Origin: Burkholderia paludis
GTDB taxonomy: Bacteria; Pseudomonadota; Gammaproteobacteria; Burkholderiales; Burkholderiaceae
Length of the DNA: 60,032 nucleotides
Assembly (NCBI RefSeq): GCF_000732615.1
Contig: NZ_JPGL01000064.1
Location: 1 to 60,032 of the forward strand
Reading direction: 5' to 3'
Below, piece by piece: positions 16,695 to 25,669 of this stretch (its first letter is position 1; each line of letters begins with the position of its first letter). Both the position numbers and the translations under genes were made by a program. The notes below the pieces were generated by a model that had not been told where the DNA came from, did no database searches, and was given only the letters and a program-made list of their open reading frames with translations.

Positions 16695-18653
16695 TCAGGC
16701 CGCGGCGGCGCGGGCGGCCGCGGCACGACGGCCGAGCCATGCGTCGACCAGTTGCGCGAAGTTGCCGGCGACTTCGTCGATCAGCGCCTGGTCGTCGATG
16801 CGGCCGGCGAACCAGTTCAGCGCCGCGTCGGCCCACAGCGTGCGTCCGACCATGAAGCCCTTGACGATCGGGCTGGTCGCCGAGCGGAAGCTGTCGACGA
16901 GGTATTGCAGCGGCTGGTTCAGCCCGAGGATCACCGCGCCGCGGCAATGGGGGTCGCGCTCGGCGACGAGCGCTTCGAGCCGCGTCCAGCCGTTGGCGCT
17001 CAGCGGCGTGAGCTTCCACCATTCGGGCATCACGCCGAGGTTGTAGAAGCGTGCGACCGCGCGCAGCACCGCGTCGTCCTCGGTGCCCGCCGGCGTGACC
17101 GCGCGCGGCGGAATCACCTCCAGCAGCAGTTCGTTGCCGCTTGCGCGGGTGGCTTCCCACAGCTCCAGCACGCGCTGTTCCTGCTCCACGCGCAGGTCGA
17201 CGTCGTCGTCCGGGTGATAGTGGATCAGGCACTTCACGACCTGCTCGGTCGGCCAGTGCGTGAGCGTCGAGCCGACCGAGCGCGTCTCGTCGAAGCGCAG
17301 CGGCCGCGAGCCGGGCAGCTCGACCGGGCGGCCGACCCACCAGCCGCGCCCGGTGGCCGACGCGAGCGCGTCGCTGCCGTAGGCGCCGCCGTCGATCAGC
17401 ACGCCGACGTGGCCTTCGATCCGGCGCTCGCGCTCGACCTGTTCGGCCGCGCGCACGAGCAGGCGCTTCAGCGTCTTGATGCGCGCTTCGTCCGCGCCGG
17501 CCTGCACCGCGAGTTCGTAGAACTGGCTGCGATGGTCGAACGCCATCACGCACAGGTCGTCCCATTCGCGACGCGGCACCGTCACGCGATGCAGGTGCGC
17601 GAGCGTGCGGTCGGCGTCGACCGCCGGATTGCGGTCGCCGTCGAACCAGTGCGCGAGTTCGGCCGGCGTCGGCATCGCGGCCGAGCACGCGTGGCGCGAC
17701 ACGACGATCGCGCCGCACGCGTTCGCGATGCGCGTCGATTCGGCCCAGTCGCGGCCGCGCAGCAGGCCCGACAGCAGGCCCGACAGGAACGCGTCGCCCG
17801 CGCCGAGCACGTTGAGCACCTCGACGCGCTCGCCGAGAAAGGTCGGCGCGTCGTCGATGCAGGCGGGGATATCGCCCTCGATCACGCAGCAGCCGAGCGC
17901 GCCGCGTTTGACCACCAGCGCGGCGTTCGTGATCCGGCGCACCGCCTGCAGCGACCCGATCAGGTCGTGCGGCACGCCGCCCGCGATCAGGAATTCCTCC
18001 TCGGTGCCGACCAGCAGGTCGAATTCGCCGAGCACCTGCTGCAGTTGCCGCGTCACCTGCGCATCCGGCACATAGCGGTTCTCGCCCGCGCCGCGTGCGG
18101 TCAGGCCCCACAGCACCGGCCGGTAGTCGATGTCGAGAATGCGCACGACGCCGTGGCGGCGCGCGTAGCCGAGCGCGGTCAGCGACGCCTCGCGCGTACC
18201 CGGCGTCGACAGGTGCGTGCCGGTGATCGCGAGCGCGCGGCAGCCGGCGATGAAGGCCTCGCTGATCTCGTCGGCGCGCACGGCCATGTCCGCGCAGTTC
18301 TCGCGCACGAACAGCAGCGGGAACGTGTCGCGATCCTTCAGCCCGAGCAGCACCAGCGCGGTGAGGCGTTCGCCGTCGGTCTGCAGCTGGCTGGTGTCGC
18401 AGCCTTCGCGTTCGAGCGTCTCGCGCAGGAAGCGGCCCATCTGCTCGTCGCCGACGCGCGAGATCATCGCGGTCTTCAGCCCGAGCCGGGCCACGCCGAA
18501 CGCGACGTTGCCCGACGAGCCGCCGAGATACATCTGGAAACTGCGCGCATCCTCCAGGCGGCTGCCGTACTGCTGCGCATAGAGATCCACGGCCACGCGG
18601 CCGAGGCAGGCGAGATCGATGGGGCGGTCACTCGGAAAGTTCAGCAGGCTCAT
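16695..18653 (-). CDS. iolC: Bifunctional 5-dehydro-2-deoxygluconokinase / DUF2090 aldolase
   Basis: 652 residues, two domains. Residues 1 to about 330 are a PfkB kinase: GGSSGNVAFGVARLG near 45 and the catalytic NVLGAGDAFLSGLLSG near 275. Residues from about 345 on are a DUF2090 class I-like aldolase domain (DDLCVMAFDHRSQFYELA, VLIDGGAYGSDAL, KGFMVGRTLW). The kinase phosphorylates 5-dehydro-2-deoxygluconate; the aldolase half is believed to do the IolJ step, giving malonate semialdehyde and dihydroxyacetone phosphate. No separate iolJ is present, which fits. I chose ATG 18653; an in-frame GTG at 18665 is possible and neither has a strong ribosome-binding site. Confidence 0.93.
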   Translation of the reverse strand: MSLLNFPSDRPIDLACLGRVAVDLYAQQYGSRLEDARSFQMYLGGSSGNVAFGVARLGLKTAMISRVGDEQMGRFLRETLEREGCDTSQLQTDGERLTALVLLGLKDRDTFPLLFVRENCADMAVRADEISEAFIAGCRALAITGTHLSTPGTREASLTALGYARRHGVVRILDIDYRPVLWGLTARGAGENRYVPDAQVTRQLQQVLGEFDLLVGTEEEFLIAGGVPHDLIGSLQAVRRITNAALVVKRGALGCCVIEGDIPACIDDAPTFLGERVEVLNVLGAGDAFLSGLLSGLLRGRDWAESTRIANACGAIVVSRHACSAAMPTPAELAHWFDGDRNPAVDADRTLAHLHRVTVPRREWDDLCVMAFDHRSQFYELAVQAGADEARIKTLKRLLVRAAEQVERERRIEGHVGVLIDGGAYGSDALASATGRGWWVGRPVELPGSRPLRFDETRSVGSTLTHWPTEQVVKCLIHYHPDDDVDLRVEQEQRVLELWEATRASGNELLLEVIPPRAVTPAGTEDDAVLRAVARFYNLGVMPEWWKLTPLSANGWTRLEALVAERDPHCRGAVILGLNQPLQYLVDSFRSATSPIVKGFMVGRTLWADAALNWFAGRIDDQALIDEVAGNFAQLVDAWLGRRAAAARAAAA

Positions 18654-18969
18654 ATCACGTGTCACGCTCGCGGCCGGCGTTCGGCGTTGCCGGCAGATTA
18701 GGGGACCGATCCGGTCGCGACGGTCCGCGACGTGGGCTGCACGACGCGGGACTGCCTGCCGCCAGGAATCGGGCTACGGACGCAGTCTAGACTTTTTGGA
18801 AATCCAGTTCCCTAGGTGAAATCACGTAGAAATAAATTTCCAAATTTTCGAGGAAGTGATCTACAGTTTCATCCGGATGCTTCAGTCCGTATCGGATTCG
18901 ATCGGACTCGGCCCGGCGGCGCGCAACGCGCCGTCTTCCGCCCCCCGGAGATGAGGAGACAGATTGATC
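18654..18969. promoter_or_regulatory. Divergent promoter region between iolC and the inositol transporter
   Basis: These 316 bases separate the leftward iolC operon from the rightward transport operon. GC-rich flanks enclose an AT-rich core at about 18790-18870, where both promoters and the operator probably lie. I cannot assign a -35/-10 pair with confidence. Confidence 0.7.
18798..18811. promoter_or_regulatory. Candidate IolR operator GGAA-N6-TTCC
   Basis: GGAA (18798-18801), six bases, TTCC (18808-18811). This is the palindrome reported for the RpiR-type IolR of Sinorhizobium meliloti, and an RpiR-type regulator is encoded at 27118-28002. The same site overlaps a wider dyad TTTGGAAAT (18795-18803) with ATTTCCAAA (18836-18844), 32 bases apart, which would allow looping or two bound dimers. 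The assignment to IolR is inference from motif and location. Confidence 0.6.
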
Positions 18970-19896
18970 ATGAAGACCAAGCTGATGGCCGTCGCGGCCG
19001 CCGCGATCCTGGCGATGCCGCTCGCGCACGCCGAGAAGATCGGCGTGACGATGGCGTCGTTCGACGACACGTTCCTGACCATCCTGCGCAACAGCATCGC
19101 CGATGCCGCGAAGAAGGACGGCGCGACGGTGCAGATCGAGGACGGCGGCAACGACGTCGGCAAGCAGTTGAGCCAGGTCCAGAACATGATCGCGCAGAAG
19201 GTCGACGCGATCATCGTGAACGCGGTCGACACCGACGCGACGCCGAAGATCACGAAGATGGTGACGGCCGCGAAGATCCCGCTCGTCTACGTGAACCGCA
19301 AGCCGGTCGATTTCGACAAGCTGCCGGCCGGCGTCGCGGTCGTCGCGTCCGACGAGAAGCAGTCGGGCACGCTGCAGGCGCGCCAGGTGTGCAAGCTGCT
19401 CGGCGGCAAGGGCGACATCCTCGTGCTGATGGGCGAACTGTCCAACGAATCGGCGCGCGCCCGCACCCGGGACATCGAGGACGTGATCGCGACGAAGGAC
19501 TGCGCGGGCATGAAGATCGTCGACAAGCGCGAAGGCAAGTGGAGCCGCACGCAGGGCCAGGACATCACGATGAACTGGCTGAGCTCCGGGACGAAGTTCG
19601 ACGCGATCGTGTCGAACAACGACGAAATGGCGATCGGCGCGATCAACGCGCTGAAGGCCGCGCGCAAGTGGACGCCGAAGACGGTCGTCGCCGGCATCGA
19701 CGCCACGCCGGACGGCCTCGCGTCGATGAAGAGCGGCGAGCTGAAGGTGTCGGTGTACCAGAACGCGGTCGGGCAGGGCGCGCAGTCGGTGGCCGCGGCG
19801 CTGAAGCTCGCGAAGAAGCAGCCCGTCGACCGTTACGTGAACGTGCCGTTCGAGCTGGTGACGCCGGACAACATGAACCAGTACGCCAGGCACTGA
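18970..19896 (+). CDS. Sugar (inositol) ABC transporter periplasmic binding protein
   Basis: 308 residues with a Sec signal peptide (MKTKLMAVAAAAILAMPLAHA) and mature start EKIGVTMASFDD. Type I periplasmic binding fold of the ribose/rhizopine class: KVDAIIVNAVDTDATPKI, YVNRKPVD, SNNDEMAIGAINALK, and AGIDATPDGLASM. Location next to iol genes and similarity to IbpA-like proteins point to myo-inositol or a rhizopine. The start is the ATG at 18970; an in-frame TTG at 18964 is closer to the GAGGAG at 18953-18958 and cannot be excluded. Confidence 0.92.
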   Translation: MKTKLMAVAAAAILAMPLAHAEKIGVTMASFDDTFLTILRNSIADAAKKDGATVQIEDGGNDVGKQLSQVQNMIAQKVDAIIVNAVDTDATPKITKMVTAAKIPLVYVNRKPVDFDKLPAGVAVVASDEKQSGTLQARQVCKLLGGKGDILVLMGELSNESARARTRDIEDVIATKDCAGMKIVDKREGKWSRTQGQDITMNWLSSGTKFDAIVSNNDEMAIGAINALKAARKWTPKTVVAGIDATPDGLASMKSGELKVSVYQNAVGQGAQSVAAALKLAKKQPVDRYVNVPFELVTPDNMNQYARH

Positions 19897-19964
19897 CCGG
19901 CTTTTCCGTTGAACTGCGCGGGCCCGGCACGGCCGGGTTCGCGTGCGACTGTCGAGGAACGTCC

Positions 19965-21557
19965 ATGTTTACAGCCAGGATCGCGCAGCCGATGGCCGGC
20001 GGCGACGCGCCGGCCGCTTCGTCCGGATCGACCGGCTCGTCCGGCCGGGAGGGCCCGCCGGCTTCTTCCGCCGCCGACTGCGTGCTCGAGGTGCGCGGCG
20101 TCGGCAAGTCCTTCCCCGGCGTCGTCGCGCTCGACGGCGTGCAGTTCCGCGTGCGGCGCGGCACCGTGCATGCGCTGATGGGCGAGAACGGCGCGGGCAA
20201 GTCGACGCTGATGAAGATCATCGCGGGCGTCTACACGCCCGACCAGGGCGAGATCCTGATCAACGGCGAGCCGGTCGTGCTGAACGGCCCGCTCGATGCG
20301 CTCGACCGCGGCATCGCGATGATCCACCAGGAACTCAACCTGATGCCGTACATGACGGTCGCGGAGAACATCTGGATCCGCCGCGAACCGAAGAACCGCT
20401 TCGGCCTGATCGATCACGCGGCGCTGCGCCGCCAGACGGCCGCACTGTTCGAGCGGCTGTCGATCGACATCGATCCGGAAACCGACGTGCGCACGCTGAC
20501 CGTTGCGAGCCGGCAGATGGTCGAGATCGCGAAGGCCGTGTCGTTCGACTCGGACGTACTGATCATGGACGAGCCGACCTCCGCGCTGACCGACAAGGAA
20601 GTCAGCCACCTGTTCCGGATCATTCGCCAGCTGCGCGAGCAGGGCAAGGGCATCGTCTACATCACGCACAAGATGAACGAGCTGTTCGAGATCGCCGACG
20701 AGTTCTCGGTGTTCCGCGACGGCAGGTACATCGGCACGCATGCGTCGAGCGACGTCACGCGCGACGACATCATCCGCATGATGGTCGGGCGCGAGATCAC
20801 GCAGATGTTCCCGAAGGAGGAGGTGCCGATCGGCGACGTCGTGCTGTCGGTGAAGAATCTCGGCGTCGAAGGCGTGTTTCGCGACGTGAGCTTCGAACTG
20901 CGCGCGGGCGAGATCCTCGGCGTGGCCGGGCTCGTCGGCTCGGGGCGCTCGAACGTCGCGGAGGCGCTGTTCGGCGTCGTGCCGGCCACGTCGGGCGAGA
21001 TCCGGATCGACGGCAAGCCGGTGCGGATCGCGACGCCCGCGCAGGCGATGAAACTCGGGATGGCGTTCCTCACCGAGGATCGCAAGGACACCGGCTGCTT
21101 CCTGAATCTCGACCTGCTCGCGAACATGGAAGCGGCGGTGCTCAGCAACCGCTACGTGAAGTTCAATTTCGTGCAGCAGGCGCAGCTGAAGCGCGACTGC
21201 GAGGAAATGAGCCGGATGCTGCGCGTGAAGTCGCCCGGGCTGCACGAGGAGATCCAGAACCTGTCGGGCGGCAACCAGCAGAAGGTGCTGATCGGCCGCT
21301 GGCTGCTCACGCAGCCGCGCATCCTGATCCTCGACGAACCGACGCGCGGCATCGACGTCGGCGCGAAGGCCGAGATTCACCGGCTCGTCAGCGCGCTCGC
21401 CGGCAAGGGCGTCGCGGTGCTGATGATCTCGTCGGAGATGCCGGAAGTGCTGGGAATGAGCGATCGCGTGATGGTGATGCACGAAGGGCGCATGACCGGC
21501 ATCGTCGATCGCAAGGACGCCGACCAGGTCCGCATCATGGATCTCGCGTCGCGCTGA
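19965..21557 (+). CDS. Sugar (inositol) ABC transporter ATPase, two tandem ABC domains
   Basis: 530 residues. An Ala/Ser/Gly-rich N-terminal stretch of about 40 residues precedes ABC domain 1 (Walker A GENGAGKST, Walker B VLIMDEPTSALTD) and ABC domain 2 (GLVGSGRSN in the Walker A position, signature LSGGNQQKVLIGRWL, Walker B ILILDEPTRGIDVG). The degenerate second Walker A is normal for RbsA/MglA-type sugar ATPases. It energises uptake with the flanking binding protein and permease. The frame is open far upstream, but the ATG at 19965 follows the binding protein by 68 bases and fits the family. Confidence 0.93.
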   Translation: MFTARIAQPMAGGDAPAASSGSTGSSGREGPPASSAADCVLEVRGVGKSFPGVVALDGVQFRVRRGTVHALMGENGAGKSTLMKIIAGVYTPDQGEILINGEPVVLNGPLDALDRGIAMIHQELNLMPYMTVAENIWIRREPKNRFGLIDHAALRRQTAALFERLSIDIDPETDVRTLTVASRQMVEIAKAVSFDSDVLIMDEPTSALTDKEVSHLFRIIRQLREQGKGIVYITHKMNELFEIADEFSVFRDGRYIGTHASSDVTRDDIIRMMVGREITQMFPKEEVPIGDVVLSVKNLGVEGVFRDVSFELRAGEILGVAGLVGSGRSNVAEALFGVVPATSGEIRIDGKPVRIATPAQAMKLGMAFLTEDRKDTGCFLNLDLLANMEAAVLSNRYVKFNFVQQAQLKRDCEEMSRMLRVKSPGLHEEIQNLSGGNQQKVLIGRWLLTQPRILILDEPTRGIDVGAKAEIHRLVSALAGKGVAVLMISSEMPEVLGMSDRVMVMHEGRMTGIVDRKDADQVRIMDLASR

Positions 21558-21583
21558 GCCGAAACAAGATTGGAGACAAACAA

Positions 21584-22609
21584 ATGGGCAACCTGAACCC
21601 GGTCGCGGATGCGCAGACCATGACGATCAAGGCGCGGCACACGAAGTGGCCGCCCGAACTGAGCATCTTCCTCGTGCTCGTCGGCATCAGCCTGTTCTTC
21701 GAGATCGTCGGCTGGATCGTCGTCGGCCAGAGCTTCCTGTTCAACGCCGAGCGGCTCGAGATCATCGTGCTGCAGATGGCCGTGATCGGCATCATCGCGG
21801 TCGGCGTGAACCTCGTGATCATCACCAGCGGGATCGACCTGTCGTCGGGGTCGGTCGTGGCCGCCGCGGCGGTCGTATCGGCGAGCCTCGCGCAGGTGTC
21901 CGACTTTCCGCGCGCGGTGTTTCCGCACCTGACCGACCTGCCGATCATCTGGCCCGTGCTGGCCGGCGTGTGCGTCGGGCTGCTGGTCGGCCTGCTGAAC
22001 GGCTCGCTGATCGCGATGACGGGTATCCCTCCGTTCATCGCGACGCTCGGCACGATGGTGGCCGCGCGCGGCTTCGCGAAGTGGTTCACCAACGGGATGC
22101 CCGTGTCGATGCTGACCGACCAGTTCGCGGCCATCGGCGCGGGCGCCAACCCGGTGATCATCTTTCTCGTGATCGCCGCGATCTTCCACGTCGTGCTGCG
22201 CTACACGCGGTTCGGCAAGTACACCTATGCGATCGGGGCGAACCGTCATGCGGCCGTCGTGTCCGGCATCAACGTCACGCGTCACCTGATCTTCGTCTAT
22301 GCGATCGCGGGCCTCCTCAGCGGGATCGCCGGCACCGTGACCGCCGCGCGCGCGATTTCCGGCCAGTCGGGCATGGGCGTGATGTACGAACTCGATGCGA
22401 TCGCGGCCGTCGTGATCGGCGGCACGTCGCTGTCGGGCGGGCTCGGCCGTGTCACGGGCACCGTGATCGGCGTGCTGATCCTCGGCGTGATGACGTCGGG
22501 CTTCACGTTCATCCGCATCGACGCGTATTACCAGGAGATGGTCAAGGGCGCGATCATCGTCGCGGCCGTGATCGCCGACCAGTACCGCAACAAGAAGAAG
22601 CGCCGCTGA
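21584..22609 (+). CDS. Sugar (inositol) ABC transporter permease (RbsC type)
   Basis: 341 residues with about nine hydrophobic segments. RbsC-family signatures are GVNLVIITSGIDLSSGSVVA near 80-100, GIPPFIATLGTMVAARGFA, YAIGANRHAAVVSGINV (contact with the ATPase) and DAIAAVVIGGTSLSGGLG. A GGAGA ribosome-binding site precedes the ATG, 26 bases after the ATPase stop. It is the single membrane component, acting as a dimer. Confidence 0.94.
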   Translation: MGNLNPVADAQTMTIKARHTKWPPELSIFLVLVGISLFFEIVGWIVVGQSFLFNAERLEIIVLQMAVIGIIAVGVNLVIITSGIDLSSGSVVAAAAVVSASLAQVSDFPRAVFPHLTDLPIIWPVLAGVCVGLLVGLLNGSLIAMTGIPPFIATLGTMVAARGFAKWFTNGMPVSMLTDQFAAIGAGANPVIIFLVIAAIFHVVLRYTRFGKYTYAIGANRHAAVVSGINVTRHLIFVYAIAGLLSGIAGTVTAARAISGQSGMGVMYELDAIAAVVIGGTSLSGGLGRVTGTVIGVLILGVMTSGFTFIRIDAYYQEMVKGAIIVAAVIADQYRNKKKRR

Positions 22610-22685
22610 TCCTTCATGCATCGCCGGACGCGGGCGGCACGTGCCGCCGGCAGCGTCCGGAACCCGCCGCCGCCGAGGACATTCG

Positions 22686-23597
22686 ATGAAGATCGCGCTC
22701 GACCCGTACATGATTCGCCACCTGCCGCTCGACCGGCTGCCGCATGCGGTGGCCGAACTCGGCTACGACCAGATCGAGCTGTCGCCGCGCGGCGACTTCC
22801 TCGACTGGTGGGTGATGCCGCGCGCGACGCGCGAGCGCATGGCCGCGTTCCGGCAGGCGCTGCGCGCGAGCGGCGTCGGCCTTGCGTCGCTGCAGCCGAT
22901 GTACCGCTGGGCGAGCCCGTTCGAGGACGAGCGGCAATGGGCCGTGCGCTGTTGGAGGAAGGCGATCGAGGTCGCGCTCGAGATGGAGTGCACGCTGATG
23001 GTGTCCGAGTTCGGGCGCGGCGCGTCGCCCGAGCGCTCGGTCGGCGAACGGCCGGGCGCGAACCCGAAGGAGCTGTGCGAGGCCGCGTGGTTCCGGTCGA
23101 TGGACACGCTGCTGCCGATCCTCGAGCGCGAACGCATCGTGCTGTCGGTCGAACCGCATCCGGAAGACTGGATCGAGGCGTTGCAGCCCGCGATCGACAT
23201 CGTCACGAACCTCGGTTCGCCGTCGCTGAAGCTGTCGTACATCGCGCCGCACACGTTCCATTACGGCGACGACATGGCCGCGATGATCGCGCGGGCCGCG
23301 CCGATCCTCGCGCATGTGCGCGTGGCCGACACGTTCGACCACCGCAAGAGCAGCCAGCTGCGCTACATCGTGAACCCGCCCGGCTCGAACCAGATCCGCG
23401 TGCACCAGCATCTCGACATCGGGCAGGGCGAGATCGACTGGGACGTATTTTTCCGCGCGCTCGGCGCCGCGGGATTCGACGGCGTGATGTCGTCGTGCGT
23501 GTTCGCATGGGAGGACCGCGCGGAAGCGTCGTCGCGGTACATGCGCGACACGATCGGGCGCTACGTCGATCGTCATTTCGATCGCGCCGCGCACTGA
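22686..23597 (+). CDS. Sugar phosphate isomerase/epimerase, TIM barrel
   Basis: 303 residues of the AP endonuclease-2/xylose isomerase-like TIM-barrel family: GYDQIELSPRG near the start, VSEFGRG, LSVEPHPEDW, SLKLSYIAPHTFHYG, HVRVADTFDH. Glu, His and Asp residues at strand ends would bind a divalent metal. In an inositol island such proteins are usually inosose isomerases or epimerases (IolI, IolH-like), but which one this is cannot be read from sequence. A GAGGA site precedes the ATG; iolG follows after 59 bases. Confidence 0.85.
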   Translation: MKIALDPYMIRHLPLDRLPHAVAELGYDQIELSPRGDFLDWWVMPRATRERMAAFRQALRASGVGLASLQPMYRWASPFEDERQWAVRCWRKAIEVALEMECTLMVSEFGRGASPERSVGERPGANPKELCEAAWFRSMDTLLPILERERIVLSVEPHPEDWIEALQPAIDIVTNLGSPSLKLSYIAPHTFHYGDDMAAMIARAAPILAHVRVADTFDHRKSSQLRYIVNPPGSNQIRVHQHLDIGQGEIDWDVFFRALGAAGFDGVMSSCVFAWEDRAEASSRYMRDTIGRYVDRHFDRAAH

Positions 23598-23656
23598 CGG
23601 ATGACTGACCGGCGCGGCAGGGGCCGCGCCGCTGATGAACCACTGGAGAACTCCGG

Positions 23657-24670
23657 ATGACCTTGAAAATCGGCGTGATCGGCTGCGGCGCGATCGGCCA
23701 GGACCATATTCGCAGACTGACCCGCACGCTGTCCGGTGCGCGCGTCGTGGCCGTCACCGACATCGATCCGCGCCAGGCGCGCGATGCGGTGGAGAAGATG
23801 GGGCTCGACGCCGAGATCCATCGCGACGGCCACGAGGTGGTCGCGGCCGCCGATGTGCAGGCCGTGCTCGTCACGTCGTGGGGGCCGACGCACGAAGCGT
23901 TCGTGCTCGATGCGATCGCGCACGGCAAGCCCGTGTTCTGCGAGAAGCCGCTGGCCGTCACGGCCGACGGCTGCATGCGGATCGTCGAGGCCGAAGTCGC
24001 GCACGGCAAGCGGCTCGTGCAGGTCGGCTTCATGCGGCCGTACGACGAAGGCTATCGCGCACTGAAGCGCGTGATCGACAGCGGCGAGATCGGCGCGCCG
24101 CTGATGCTGCATTGCGCGCACCGCAACCAGTCGGTCGGCGAGCGCTACACGACGGACATGGCGATCACCGACACGCTGATCCACGAACTCGACGTGCTGC
24201 GCTGGCTGCTCGGCGAAGACTACGTGAGCACGCAGGTCGTCTATCCGAAGAAGACGCGCCACGCGTCCGCGCATCTTGCCGATCCGCAGATCGTGCTGCT
24301 GGAGACCGCGAGCGGCGTGCGCATCGACGTGGAGATCTTCGTGAACTGCCAGTACGGCTACGACATCCAGTGCGAGGTGGTCGGCGAGCAGGGCATCGCG
24401 AAGCTGCCCGATCCGCCGGCCGTGGGGCTCAAGCATGCGGCGCGGCAAGCGGTGGAAATCATGACCGACTGGAAGGAACGCTTCATCGCGTCGTACGACG
24501 TCGAGCTGCAGGCATTCATCGACGGCGTGCGGCAGGGCGCGCTCACGGGGCCGTCCGCATGGGACGGCTACGCGGCGGCGGTCGCGGCCGACGCCTGCGT
24601 GCGTGCGCAGCAAAGCGGCGCGGTCGAGCCGATCGCGCTGGCCGACCGTCCCGCGTTCTATCGCGGCTGA
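23657..24670 (+). CDS. iolG: myo-inositol 2-dehydrogenase
   Basis: 337 residues, Gfo/Idh/MocA family. N-terminal Rossmann fold with IGVIGCGAIGQDHIRRL near 5-20, followed by VFCEKPLAVT at about 93-102 carrying the conserved EKP lysine. The catalytic region ITDTLIHELDVLRWLLG near 170-187 supplies the Asp and His of inositol dehydrogenases. It oxidises myo-inositol to 2-keto-myo-inositol with NAD+. It sits between the two epimerase genes of the rightward operon. Confidence 0.93.
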   Translation: MTLKIGVIGCGAIGQDHIRRLTRTLSGARVVAVTDIDPRQARDAVEKMGLDAEIHRDGHEVVAAADVQAVLVTSWGPTHEAFVLDAIAHGKPVFCEKPLAVTADGCMRIVEAEVAHGKRLVQVGFMRPYDEGYRALKRVIDSGEIGAPLMLHCAHRNQSVGERYTTDMAITDTLIHELDVLRWLLGEDYVSTQVVYPKKTRHASAHLADPQIVLLETASGVRIDVEIFVNCQYGYDIQCEVVGEQGIAKLPDPPAVGLKHAARQAVEIMTDWKERFIASYDVELQAFIDGVRQGALTGPSAWDGYAAAVAADACVRAQQSGAVEPIALADRPAFYRG

Positions 24671-24707
24671 ACCGAACCGCAACCGCCTGCCTGCCGGACC
24701 GAACGAC

Positions 24708-25634
24708 ATGACGATGAAGCTGGGTTGCGCACCGTGCTGCTGGGGCGTCGACGACGTGAGGAATCCGCACCTGCCGCCGTGGCGGCGGGTGCTCGCCGAG
24801 GCCGCGCAGGCCGGCTATTCGGGCATCGAGCTCGGGCCGTACGGCTATCTCCCGCTCGAACCCGACCTGGTGGGCGTCGAGCTCGAGCGGCAGCGCCTGA
24901 GCATCACCGCCGGCACGATCTTCGACGATCTCGTGTCGCCGGAGAATCTGCCGAACCTGCTGCGCCAGGCGCGCGACATCTGCGCCCTGATCACGCGCTT
25001 GCCGAAGCCGCCCGCGCAGGACGGCCAGCGTTACGCGGCGCCGTACCTGGTGGTGATTGACTGGGGGCACGCGGAGCGCGACTACGCGGCCGGCCATGCC
25101 GATCGCGCGCCGCGCCTGTCGGACGCGCGCTGGGCGCACATGGTCGACCACATCCGGCAGATCGCCGCGATCGCGCGCGATGCGTTCGGCGTGCGCACGG
25201 TGATTCATCCGCATGCGGGCGGGCATATCGAGTTCGCGGACGAGATCGACCGGATCGTCGCCGACGTTCCGGCCGACTGCGCCGGCCTCTGTCTCGACAC
25301 CGGCCACCTGTACTACTCGGGCATGGACCCGCAGACGTGGCTGCGCCGCCATGCGGCGCGCCTCGACTACGTGCATTTCAAGGACATCGACGCGGCCGTC
25401 TACGACGCGGTGATGGGCGAGCACATCGCGTTCTTCGCCGCATGCGCGCGCGGCGTGATGTGCCCGATCGGCACCGGCGTGCTCGATTACCGGTCGATCC
25501 GGCGTGCGCTCGACGACATCGGCTACGCGGGCGACATCACGATCGAGCAGGAGCGCGACCCGCGCAACGCCAACGCGAGCCTGCGCGACGTCGCCGCGAG
25601 CCGTACGTTTCTCGCGTCAGTCGGTTTCGCTTGA
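24708..25634 (+). CDS. Sugar phosphate isomerase/epimerase, probable inosose isomerase
   Basis: 308 residues, TIM barrel of the IolE/IolI superfamily: CAPCCWGVDDVRNPHLPPW, GYSGIELGPYGYLPLE, TVIHPHAGGHIEFADEI, GLCLDTGHLYYSGMDP, VHFKDID, and TIEQERDPRN at the end. The His/Asp/Glu metal-ligand pattern is intact. It resembles iolE-like proteins more than the epimerase at 22686. It may interconvert inosose isomers for IolE; the precise reaction is unknown. An alternative start is the ATG at 24714. Confidence 0.83.
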   Translation: MTMKLGCAPCCWGVDDVRNPHLPPWRRVLAEAAQAGYSGIELGPYGYLPLEPDLVGVELERQRLSITAGTIFDDLVSPENLPNLLRQARDICALITRLPKPPAQDGQRYAAPYLVVIDWGHAERDYAAGHADRAPRLSDARWAHMVDHIRQIAAIARDAFGVRTVIHPHAGGHIEFADEIDRIVADVPADCAGLCLDTGHLYYSGMDPQTWLRRHAARLDYVHFKDIDAAVYDAVMGEHIAFFAACARGVMCPIGTGVLDYRSIRRALDDIGYAGDITIEQERDPRNANASLRDVAASRTFLASVGFA

Positions 25635-25669
25635 CGTAATCAATCTGGATAACGAAGGAATACACCATC

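Noticed and set aside
12677..18701. Long plus-strand frames opposite iolB, iolE, iolD and iolC
   Set aside because: Low-complexity Arg/Ala-rich products opposite well-recognised enzymes; no independent start signals.
20900..20960. Degenerate second Walker A (GSGRSN) in the inositol transporter ATPase as a defect
   Set aside because: This degeneration is the norm in RbsA/MglA-type tandem sugar ATPases.
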